NCBI GenBank assembly: GCA_934426255.1
Contig: CAKRYD010000003.1
Coordinates: forward strand, 1 to 64,000
Source of the DNA: an uncultured Bacteroidaceae bacterium
GTDB lineage: Bacteria > Bacteroidota > Bacteroidia > Bacteroidales > Bacteroidaceae
Reading direction: 5' to 3'
Length of the DNA: 64,000 nt
In this document: positions 42,764-50,505 of the stretch, in pieces
How the letters are laid out: every line of letters begins with the position of its first letter
Position numbering within the stretch: the first letter of the stretch is position 1
Notes under the pieces: model-generated
The model's input: only the letters and a program-made list of their open reading frames with translations
Database searches by the model: none
Told to the model about the DNA's origin: nothing
Program-made: the position numbers and the translations under genes

Positions 42764-43566
42764 ATTCGATAGAGGCTTTAATTTTAGGACTTATACAAGG
42801 TCTGACAGAATATCTTCCGGTAAGCAGCAGTGGTCATCTTGCCATAGGAGCCGAGATGTTCGGTATCAAGGGCGAAGAGAACCTTGCTTTCACAATTGCC
42901 GTCCACGTTGCCACCGTGTTCAGCACGCTCGTTATCCTTTGGAAAGAAATCGCATGGATATTCCGCGGCCTCTTTAAGGGATGCATGAATGAGGAGACAC
43001 GCTATTTCATCAATATTGTCATCTCAATGATTCCTATAGGGATTGTTGGTATTTTCTTTAAAGACGAAGTGGAAAGTATTTTCGGTTCAGGACTTACCAT
43101 TGTAGGAGCCATGCTTTTGTTGACAGCCTGTCTGCTAACCTTTTCTTATTACGCCCGCCCCCGTCAAAAAGAGAAAATCGGGAAAAAGGATGCCTTTGTC
43201 ATCGGCCTTTCTCAAGCTTTAGCTGTATTGCCTGGACTTTCACGCTCAGGTACGACCATAGCTACAGGCCTCTTATTGGGAAACAGCAAAGAAAAGATGG
43301 CCCAATTCTCATTCCTTATGGTGATTCCTCCCATTTTAGGCGAAGCTCTTTTGGACACTCTCAAAATGGCAAAAGGAGGAACTGAGGCCGTCATGGGAAA
43401 TATTTCAGGTACATCCTTGGCCATCGGTTTCCTGGCTGCATTTATATCAGGGTGTATTGCCTGCAAATGGATGATTAATATCGTCAAGAAAGGAAAGCTT
43501 ATTTATTTTGCCGCCTACTGCTTACTGGCCGGCAGTGCAACATTGATTTATTCTTTCCTGAACTGA
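42760..43566 (+). CDS. uppP: Undecaprenyl-diphosphatase
   Basis: Inner-membrane phosphatase (BacA) that recycles undecaprenyl pyrophosphate to the phosphate carrier for cell-wall and other glycans. The 268 residues contain the signature GLTEYLPVSSSGHLAI near the N-terminus and the second motif PGLSRSGTTIA, which carry the catalytic Glu, Ser and Arg. About eight membrane segments can be seen. Overexpression of the family gives bacitracin resistance in other bacteria. Overlaps DUF3098 by four bases and precedes truB by 4 bp. Confidence 0.96.
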   Translation: MNSIEALILGLIQGLTEYLPVSSSGHLAIGAEMFGIKGEENLAFTIAVHVATVFSTLVILWKEIAWIFRGLFKGCMNEETRYFINIVISMIPIGIVGIFFKDEVESIFGSGLTIVGAMLLLTACLLTFSYYARPRQKEKIGKKDAFVIGLSQALAVLPGLSRSGTTIATGLLLGNSKEKMAQFSFLMVIPPILGEALLDTLKMAKGGTEAVMGNISGTSLAIGFLAAFISGCIACKWMINIVKKGKLIYFAAYCLLAGSATLIYSFLN

Positions 43567-43570
43567 TTCC

Positions 43571-44263
43571 ATGGATTTCATACAAGGCGAGGTCATTCCT
43601 TTTTACAAGCCATTTGAATGGACTTCTTTCGGAATTGTAGCCAAAGTACGCAATATTCTGTCAGAACGATTGGGGACAAAGGTCAAAATCGGCCATGCCG
43701 GCACACTTGACCCTTATGCAACCGGAGTCATCATCCTTCTGACAGGCAAGGCCACAAAAAGGGTTGAAGAATACCAATTGCAGACAAAGGAATATATCGC
43801 AACACTAAAATTGGGCGCAACTACTGCAAGCTACGACAGAGAGCACCCCGAAAACGCGACATTCCCGACCGAACATATTACCAGAGAACTTGTAGAGCAA
43901 ACACTTCAACAATTCGTGGGAACCATAGAACAGGTCCCGCCGGAATATTCGGCATGCAAAGTCAACGGAGAGCACGCCTACAAGCTGATCAGAAAAGGGA
44001 AAGAAGTAAAGCTGAAGCCCAAAAGGCTCGTCATAGAAGAAATAGAACTGCTCAGCTACGACAAACCGGAAATGCAAATACGTGTAGTGTGCAGCAAAGG
44101 AACATATATACGCGCATTGGCACGTGACATCGGTGAAGCTCTTCACAGCGGTGCCTACCTGACCGGACTGAAACGGACACGTATCGGTAACATCCGCATT
44201 GCCGACTGCCATACATTTGAAGAATTCCCGGGATGGCTGGATAAGATGCTGCCAAAAACTTGA
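43571..44263 (+). CDS. truB: tRNA pseudouridine(55) synthase
   Basis: Forms pseudouridine 55 in the T-loop of tRNAs. The 230-residue protein has the catalytic motif IGHAGTLDPYATGV with the nucleophilic Asp, KATKRVEEYQLQTKEYIATLKLG, and the late motif VVCSKGTYIRALARDIG. It is shorter than E. coli TruB (314 aa) by the C-terminal PUA-like extension, as usual in Bacteroidetes. Four bp separate it from uppP. Confidence 0.96.
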   Translation: MDFIQGEVIPFYKPFEWTSFGIVAKVRNILSERLGTKVKIGHAGTLDPYATGVIILLTGKATKRVEEYQLQTKEYIATLKLGATTASYDREHPENATFPTEHITRELVEQTLQQFVGTIEQVPPEYSACKVNGEHAYKLIRKGKEVKLKPKRLVIEEIELLSYDKPEMQIRVVCSKGTYIRALARDIGEALHSGAYLTGLKRTRIGNIRIADCHTFEEFPGWLDKMLPKT

Positions 44264-44304
44264 CATAAACTGCTTCATCAATAAAGCATATAAAAACATT
44301 CTAT

Positions 44305-45357
44305 ATGAAATTATCGCAATTCAAATTCAAACTGCCGGAAGAAAAAATTGCACTCTATCCCGCACCGCACAGGGACGAGGGGAGAATGCTGGTACTTCAT
44401 CGAAAGACGGGAGACATCGAGCACAAAATGTTCAAGGACTTTCTGGAATACTTTAACGCCGGCGACGTTTTCATATTTAATGATACAAAAGTACTACCCG
44501 CCCGCTTATACGGCAACAAGGAAAAGACAGGCGCACGAATCGAAGTATTCCTAAGCCGCGAATTAAACTCTGATCTGCGTTTATGGGATGTGCTTGTAGA
44601 CCCTGCCCGCAAAATCCGCATTGGCAACAAACTATATTTCGGGGAAGACGATTCAATCGTAGCCGAAGTCATCGACAATACAACTAGTCGCGGCCGTACC
44701 CTACGTTTCCTATATGACGGAGATCACGATGAATTCAAAAAACAACTTTACGCCTTAGGAGAGGCACCCATACCTCGCTTTATCAAACGTCCGGTAGAAA
44801 AAGAAGACTTGGAACGATTCCAATGCATTTTTGCCAAAAACGAAGGCGCAGTGACAGCTCCCGCTACCGGGCTTCATTTCAGCCGGGAAATGATGAAACG
44901 CATGGAAATCTATGATATCGCAAGCGCATTCATCACCCTTCACTGCGGCCTAAGCAACTTCCGCAACACGGATGTGGAAGATCTTACCAAGCACAAGATG
45001 GATTCGGAAGAAATGTTTATCACACGCGAAAACTGCGACATCGTAAATAAGGCAAAGGACGCTGGACACAAGATAGTTGCGGTCGGAACTACCGTACAAC
45101 GAGCCATTGAAACAGCAGCCGACACACTCGGGCATATCAATCCCTTTGAAGGGTGGACCAACAAATTCATTTTCCCGCCCTACAAATTCCAGGTAGCCGA
45201 TGCCATGTTCTCCAACTTCCAACTGCCTGAAAGCACCTTGCTCATGCTTACGGCAGCATTCGGCAATTTCGAATATACGATGAATGCCTATAAAGTGGCT
45301 CTAAAGGAGGACTACAAATTCGGTCCTTTCGGCGATGTTATGCTGATTGTTGACTGA
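44305..45357 (+). CDS. queA: S-adenosylmethionine:tRNA ribosyltransferase-isomerase
   Basis: Transfers the ribosyl group of SAM to preQ1 in tRNA to make epoxyqueuosine. The 350-residue length is normal. Motifs seen: VFIFNDTKVLPARLYG, GAVTAPATGLHFS, AFITLHCGLSNFRN, VAVGTTVQRAIETA, KFIFPPYKFQVADAMFSNFQLPES and LLMLTAAFGN. The TGA stop shares its A with the ATG of the next gene (45355-45359), indicating coupling. Confidence 0.97.
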   Translation: MKLSQFKFKLPEEKIALYPAPHRDEGRMLVLHRKTGDIEHKMFKDFLEYFNAGDVFIFNDTKVLPARLYGNKEKTGARIEVFLSRELNSDLRLWDVLVDPARKIRIGNKLYFGEDDSIVAEVIDNTTSRGRTLRFLYDGDHDEFKKQLYALGEAPIPRFIKRPVEKEDLERFQCIFAKNEGAVTAPATGLHFSREMMKRMEIYDIASAFITLHCGLSNFRNTDVEDLTKHKMDSEEMFITRENCDIVNKAKDAGHKIVAVGTTVQRAIETAADTLGHINPFEGWTNKFIFPPYKFQVADAMFSNFQLPESTLLMLTAAFGNFEYTMNAYKVALKEDYKFGPFGDVMLIVD

Positions 45358-46295
45358 TGAGCATTGCTTACTTAGGATTAGGGACGAATTTAGAGCCACG
45401 TCTCGACCACCTGCGCGAAGCATTAAGTGCACTTGAGCAACAAATTGGCATATTGCTCAAGTGCTCTTCTTTCATTGAGACCAAACCTTGGGGGTTCACA
45501 TCAAAGCATTATTTTCTGAATGGCGTAGCAGAATTCGAAACAGAACTGCGACCTTATGAATTGCTTGAGAAAACAGAAGAGATTGAGTCTTCGATGGGAC
45601 GTATTAGCAAAAGCAATAATGGTAAATATGAAGACCGCACCATAGACATTGATATCTTGTTGTATGGCAATATAAGCATCCAAACGCCACAACTCACGAT
45701 TCCACACCCGCGGCTTCATCTAAGACCTTTTGTCGTTATGCCATTGGCTGAAATAGCACCAGACCTTATATTAACGCCATCGGGTATGACAGCCAAACAA
45801 CTATCCGTAGAAATGAAAAATCAAAAGGACATGGAAGAAACACCTAAATTCAACCCACACAATAAAGCAGAATACCCTCCCATGCACACAGCCGAGCACA
45901 TTCTGAATGGAACGATGGATAAGATCTATGGCTGCGGAAGAGCATTTTCGAGCCACATAGAAAGGACCAAGTCAAAATTGGATTACCATCTGCCAAATGC
46001 ATTAACGGAGCAGGACATACGCAACATCGAGAAACGAGTCAATGATATTATAAAAGCCGACTTGACTGTCTGGACCGAATCTGCTCGTAAGACTGAGATT
46101 GCCGAACGCTTCGACCTCACACGCTTGCCAGAAGACGCCTCGGAATACGTGCGCATCGTTCATGTGGGAGATTATGATGAATGCCTATGCGTAGGAAGCC
46201 ACGTAAACCATACAAGCGAAATAGGATATTTCCGAATTAGCAGTTCACGTTGGAACGACGGTGTACAACGAATTGTTTTCCGCTTAGACAACTAA
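45357..46295 (+). CDS. folK: HPPK (FolK) fused to AlaX-type alanyl-tRNA editing domain
   Basis: A 312-residue bifunctional protein in a single frame. Residues 1-155 are 6-hydroxymethyl-7,8-dihydropterin pyrophosphokinase: AYLGLGTNLEPR, SKHYFLNGVAEFET, KYEDRTIDIDILLYG and IPHPRLHLRPFVVMPLAEIAPDL. Residues 159-312 match the tRNA-editing AlaX domain: HTAEH (His177, His181) and CVGSH (Cys278, His282), the zinc-binding and catalytic sites that hydrolyse mischarged Ser- or Gly-tRNA(Ala). The junction (EMKNQKD-MEETPKF) includes an ATG at 45831 preceded by AAAGGAC, which may serve as an internal start for a free AlaX. No frameshift or stop is seen between the parts. Confidence 0.88.
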   Translation: MSIAYLGLGTNLEPRLDHLREALSALEQQIGILLKCSSFIETKPWGFTSKHYFLNGVAEFETELRPYELLEKTEEIESSMGRISKSNNGKYEDRTIDIDILLYGNISIQTPQLTIPHPRLHLRPFVVMPLAEIAPDLILTPSGMTAKQLSVEMKNQKDMEETPKFNPHNKAEYPPMHTAEHILNGTMDKIYGCGRAFSSHIERTKSKLDYHLPNALTEQDIRNIEKRVNDIIKADLTVWTESARKTEIAERFDLTRLPEDASEYVRIVHVGDYDECLCVGSHVNHTSEIGYFRISSSRWNDGVQRIVFRLDN

Positions 46296-46309
46296 ATTCA
46301 CAATACACC

Positions 46310-46317
46310 AGAAAATA
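46310..46317. repeat. Left target-site duplication of the MITE
   Basis: AGAAAATA directly abuts the left end (GTAAC) and is repeated directly after the right end at 46456-46463. Confidence 0.85.
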
Positions 46318-46455
46318 GTAACTATTCAGCGGTAGTAAGAATGGTCTGATTCAGTCGTGGAGACAGCCAAGAAACACAACAAGACACCTTACAATGCTAT
46401 TCAAGCCCTATTTGGGGTTTGATGATTTGGCATATGCCTACCGCTGAATAGTTAC
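46318..46455. mobile_element. 138-bp MITE, IS66-like ends
   Basis: Terminal inverted repeats of 18 bp, GTAACTATTCAGCGGTAG (46318-46335) and its exact reverse complement (46438-46455), enclose 102 bp without a gene. An 8-bp direct duplication, AGAAAATA, flanks it on both sides. Ends beginning GTAA together with an 8-bp duplication are the hallmarks of the IS66 family, so this is probably a non-autonomous derivative moved in trans. The perfect ends suggest a recent insertion. It sits between the convergent folK/alaX and polysaccharide deacetylase genes, 3 bp from the latter's stop; the hairpin may act as a terminator. Confidence 0.85.
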
Positions 46456-46466
46456 AGAAAATAGAC

Positions 46467-47087
46467 TTACCTCATTTTGGGAAAAGTCTTGAATTCGTAG
46501 CCTTGGGAACGGAGCCACTCTATGCTTCGCGGCAAAGCATAGTAAAGTTTATCTTTGCTCTTTAGTGAATCATGAAAAGTGATTATCGAACCCGGGCGCG
46601 CATAATGGCGTACATTCCACAAAACTCTACAAGCATTGATACGCCGGCTGTAATCGCGTGTAACAAGATCCCACATAACCAGCTGATAATGCTTCCTAAG
46701 AAAAAAATATTGTTCCCATTTCAGCCAACCGTGCGGTGGTCTTACTAAATCGGTGTGCAATAACTTATCGGCCTTTTCCACATTGTTAAGATAGCTCCTT
46801 ATGCCATGTCGGAAACCGCCAATGTGATTGTATGTATGATTGCCTATGCGATGGCCTTCATCCTTTACCTGCCGATAGACTTCAGGATATTTGCGCACAT
46901 TATCACCTACCATGAAAAACGTGGCTTTAATGCCATAGTTACGCAAGATTTCAAGTACTTTTGGCGTCACCTCGCGAATGGGGCCATCATCAAAAGTAAG
47001 ATAAACAGCCCTCTCATGGGGTGACATACGCCACAAAGCATCGGGATATATCCAACGCAACCATAAAGAGGGCTGTTCTATTATCAT
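46467..47087 (-). CDS. Polysaccharide deacetylase (NodB-like, CE4)
   Basis: A 206-residue protein without a clear signal peptide. It contains the NodB motifs: TFDDGPI (catalytic base and metal Asp), GNHTYNH (metal His pair), RPPHGW, MWDLVTRDYS and ITFHDS near the C-terminus. CE4 enzymes remove acetyl groups from peptidoglycan or other glycans. The gene follows the DUF2723 gene after 14 bp, so the two probably act on an envelope glycan. A MITE abuts its 3' end. Confidence 0.9.
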   Translation of the reverse strand: MIIEQPSLWLRWIYPDALWRMSPHERAVYLTFDDGPIREVTPKVLEILRNYGIKATFFMVGDNVRKYPEVYRQVKDEGHRIGNHTYNHIGGFRHGIRSYLNNVEKADKLLHTDLVRPPHGWLKWEQYFFLRKHYQLVMWDLVTRDYSRRINACRVLWNVRHYARPGSIITFHDSLKSKDKLYYALPRSIEWLRSQGYEFKTFPKMR

Positions 47088-47101
47088 ACTTAGTCGTTAT
47101 A

Positions 47102-50100
47102 TCAATTCGGGCTGATATTAATGCCTCGTGCCTGCAATTGCGAATAATAATTGGCAGCCGTTTCCATTACCTGACGCGCATTCTTAGCCTTTGTTTTTTC
47201 AAGTATGCGAGCAGCTTCGATCAAATCGCTAATATGCATGGCACACTCCCGACCGTTATAATTGATGCCAATCGGCGAATAATTAATATACCAATTCAGA
47301 TACTGGCTTGCCGAACGGGCAAGGATGCCGGCCAGTTCCTGTGCCTTAGCAGGTTTTCCGCAAGCAATCCAAGAGTTGGCCAACTCAGTTGTTCCGCCGA
47401 GATTATCAGCGTAAGTAACGGTTGCACCAGGAATCTCTTTATCCACCTTTTGAAGCACCTTAAGAGCACGTTCTTTGTCACCACGCGCAATTAGTGTTTG
47501 CGCCAGGATGGAGAACATTCTGCGGTGCGTAAGGCACATCCTAAACACTGTTTCATCAAGATAGATATCAGGGTTGTTGATGCCGCCAAACTTGAACTTA
47601 TTCATCAAGTTGTCATACATTTTGTCTGCATCGATATAGTTCCCTGTACGCGTAGCATTATAAGGGGTTATACGGAATGCCAAGCCCTCTTGTATGAAAT
47701 TATCCTGCAAGCTAAGATAATTGTCGCGTCCGACAGTTACAGCAAAATAAAGAGGACGTTCCCAATTGCATTCAGACAACATCTCTAACATCATCAGGTC
47801 TTTCTTATAAAGAGCATTACGGCCACGCAGACTAATATGCAAATAGTCAGGAATACTATCGTTCAAAGCCATACCCGAACGCCTTACTGCGTCCTTATCA
47901 ACCTTCAAGACAATACTATCTGTAGGTATAAAGTGGAACTCGGAGTTGGTTGAACGCACCCAGTGCTTCAGAACATTTTTCAATTCGAATGGATTATCAC
48001 CAAATGCTTTACGAGCTTCCTCAGGTTCTTTTTCATAAAGTTCTTGCAACTGACGCTTCATTTCAGGACGTATCGCAATAGCCTCATTTTGGCCTGTCAT
48101 ATATTCGTAGCGATTCCACTTGATAGGTGCAGCGGGTGCATCATAAGCAGGTCTGCGCAATTGATCGATGTACCAATCTGTTTGAAGATAGCTCAAATTG
48201 CAAACACGCACATCAGTTCTTACACCTTCGGTTTCCTGATTGTACCAAAGAGGATAAGTGTCATTATCTCCATTGGTAAAAATAATCGGGTTGTTCTTTT
48301 CTTGAATAGAATACAGATAGTTCTGACCGAAGTCGCGGCATGTATAACGCCCGCTCCTATCATGGTCGTCCCATGTTTGGCTTCCCATCTGTATGGGAAC
48401 CAATAGACAAGCAGCTGCAACAAGAGCAGCCTTTAAAGTTTCGTTTGCCTTGAAACGACGCAAAAACTCGGTTATAGCAGCCACACCAAGACCTATCCAA
48501 ATAGTAAAGGCATAAAACGAACCGGCATAAGCATAGTCACGTTCGCGTGGCTGCGTAGGTGTTTGATTGAGATACAGGACAATGGCAATACCCGTCATGA
48601 AAAACAAGAAAAATACCACCCAAAATTGTCTTAGTCCCTTTTTATCGCGATACACCTGCCAAAATAGGCCTATCAAGCCTAACAATAGCGGCAAGAAATA
48701 GAATTTGTTACACCCCTTATTCGTCTTGAGCTCATCAGGTAGCTTACTTTGATCTCCTAAGCGCAAATTATCAAGGAAGGATATACCACTGATCCAATTT
48801 CCATGCTCAGCCTCACCCATACCTTGTATGTCGTTTTGACGACCAGCAAAATTCCACATGAAGTATCTCCAATACATGAAGTTCATCTGGTATGAGAAGA
48901 AGAACCTCAAATTATCCAATTGCGTGGGCATTTTGATTTGCATCACCTGACCGTCTCCTCTGTCATAATCAACAAGGCGTCCTTCAACTCCTCCCAGCCA
49001 ACTTTCATAATCACTCGCATGGTTCTCATCCCAAATACGCGGGAATACCATGTTTTGCGCATAAATATAATTGCCCTTATTCCCTATTTTTTCATATTTG
49101 TCTGCCTCATCTGCGGTTTTCTTTTCTTTACGCTGGTAAATAGGAGCACCTTTCTCGCGCACAGGAACCAAATAATCGCCCTCACGTTTGTTTTTCACCT
49201 GAGATGTATAAGCCGGCCCATAAAGTAAAGGCGTCGAACCATATTGATCGCGATTTAAGTACTCTGCAAGAGTAAAGACATCTTCGGGAGAATTCTGATC
49301 CATCGGAGGATTAGCTGTAGAACGAATCACGATGACAGCATACGAACTGTAACCAATCATCAGCATCAGACAGCAAAGCAATGTTGTATTAAATACCCGA
49401 GGCATTTGCGCATACTTTTTCACTTTGTCTGACTTGAACAGTAAGAAGCCTAAAACGCCAAGAACCAAAATGCCCATGAGCACACAAGTAATTCCTGTTC
49501 CAAAGAATGGAACGCCTAAAGCAGCTATTGAAGCCATGAAAGAGACATTCATACGTAGTCTGCTTTTGGCTACATAGCTTTCATAAATGCCCCATAATAC
49601 GATGGCTATCAAAATCAGTATATATATAATAGCACCTGTATTGAATGAGAAGCCAAGAAGGTTCACAAATAGGAGCTCAAACCATCCGGCCACCTTCACT
49701 ATTCCGGGGACCACCCCATAGAGAATGGCCGCAACAATGGCAAAGCTAAGAAGTAGCACCAAAAGCGATCCCTTCAAGTTACTCTTGTCACCAGCCCTAT
49801 GATAGTAGTACACTAATACCATAGCCGGGATACAAAGCAAATTCAGCAAATGAACGCCAATAGAAAGTCCCATCAAATAAGCAATAAGAACTAAATAACG
49901 ATCGCTATGAGGCTTTTCAGCATTATCTTCCCATTTCAATATTAGCCAAAATACCAATGCGGTAAACATAGAAGAGAAAGCATAAACTTCGCCTTCTACA
50001 GCACTGAACCAGAATGTGTCACTAAAGGTATATGCCAAAGCGCCAACAGCTCCTGAACCAATAACCGTAATAAGTTGAGCACGAGTGGCCACATTACCAT

Positions 50101-50422
50101 TTTGGCAAATAAGTTTACGAACAAGATGCGTAATTGTCCAAAACAAGAACAATATACATGTTGCGCTGAGAAGTGCAGACATAATATTTACCATCTTCGC
50201 CACTTGCGAAGGTTCACTTACAAATTGCGTAAACAAGTTGGCAAATATCATGAAGAACGGTGCGCCAGGTGGATGCCCTACCTCAAATTTATATGCCGTT
50301 GTAATGAACTCCGGGCAATCCCAAAAACTTGCTGTCGGTTCTATTGTTGAACAATAAACAAATGCAGCAATCAAAAACACAAACCACCCAACGATGTTGT
50401 TTACTAATTTGTATTGTTTCAT
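47102..50422 (-). CDS. DUF2723 membrane protein (GT-C, protein O-mannosyltransferase-like)
   Basis: An 1106-residue integral membrane protein. The start is placed at ATG 50420-50422 (MKQYKLVNNIVGWFVF), downstream of the -7 box at 50456-50463; the longer frame extends past the promoter. The GT-C-type first loop is TIEPTASFWDCPEFITTAYKFEVGHPPGAPFF, with the acidic residue that serves as catalytic base. About 12 membrane segments follow, then a long soluble part (about 650-1100) with FTNGDNDTYPLWYNQETEGVRTDV and helical repeats near the C-terminus. DUF2723 proteins resemble protein O-mannosyltransferases; Bacteroidetes have a general O-glycosylation system, but this link is inference. Confidence 0.88.
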   Translation of the reverse strand: MKQYKLVNNIVGWFVFLIAAFVYCSTIEPTASFWDCPEFITTAYKFEVGHPPGAPFFMIFANLFTQFVSEPSQVAKMVNIMSALLSATCILFLFWTITHLVRKLICQNGNVATRAQLITVIGSGAVGALAYTFSDTFWFSAVEGEVYAFSSMFTALVFWLILKWEDNAEKPHSDRYLVLIAYLMGLSIGVHLLNLLCIPAMVLVYYYHRAGDKSNLKGSLLVLLLSFAIVAAILYGVVPGIVKVAGWFELLFVNLLGFSFNTGAIIYILILIAIVLWGIYESYVAKSRLRMNVSFMASIAALGVPFFGTGITCVLMGILVLGVLGFLLFKSDKVKKYAQMPRVFNTTLLCCLMLMIGYSSYAVIVIRSTANPPMDQNSPEDVFTLAEYLNRDQYGSTPLLYGPAYTSQVKNKREGDYLVPVREKGAPIYQRKEKKTADEADKYEKIGNKGNYIYAQNMVFPRIWDENHASDYESWLGGVEGRLVDYDRGDGQVMQIKMPTQLDNLRFFFSYQMNFMYWRYFMWNFAGRQNDIQGMGEAEHGNWISGISFLDNLRLGDQSKLPDELKTNKGCNKFYFLPLLLGLIGLFWQVYRDKKGLRQFWVVFFLFFMTGIAIVLYLNQTPTQPRERDYAYAGSFYAFTIWIGLGVAAITEFLRRFKANETLKAALVAAACLLVPIQMGSQTWDDHDRSGRYTCRDFGQNYLYSIQEKNNPIIFTNGDNDTYPLWYNQETEGVRTDVRVCNLSYLQTDWYIDQLRRPAYDAPAAPIKWNRYEYMTGQNEAIAIRPEMKRQLQELYEKEPEEARKAFGDNPFELKNVLKHWVRSTNSEFHFIPTDSIVLKVDKDAVRRSGMALNDSIPDYLHISLRGRNALYKKDLMMLEMLSECNWERPLYFAVTVGRDNYLSLQDNFIQEGLAFRITPYNATRTGNYIDADKMYDNLMNKFKFGGINNPDIYLDETVFRMCLTHRRMFSILAQTLIARGDKERALKVLQKVDKEIPGATVTYADNLGGTTELANSWIACGKPAKAQELAGILARSASQYLNWYINYSPIGINYNGRECAMHISDLIEAARILEKTKAKNARQVMETAANYYSQLQARGINISPN

Positions 50423-50455
50423 TGACTCAATGATGTAATTACGTAATTTAGACGG

Positions 50456-50463
50456 CAAAGGTA
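50456..50463 (-). promoter_or_regulatory. -7 promoter box of the DUF2723-deacetylase operon
   Basis: TACCTTTG followed by CC on the minus strand, about 34 bp upstream of the ATG at 50422. Confidence 0.7.
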
Positions 50464-50505
50464 ATGCTTTTTCCGAAAACAAAAGCCATAAGCCTTATTT
50501 TAGTT

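Noticed and set aside
46318..46455. Invertible promoter flanked by inverted repeats
   Set aside because: There is an 8-bp target duplication and no TAnnTTTG box inside, so a transposable element explains it better.
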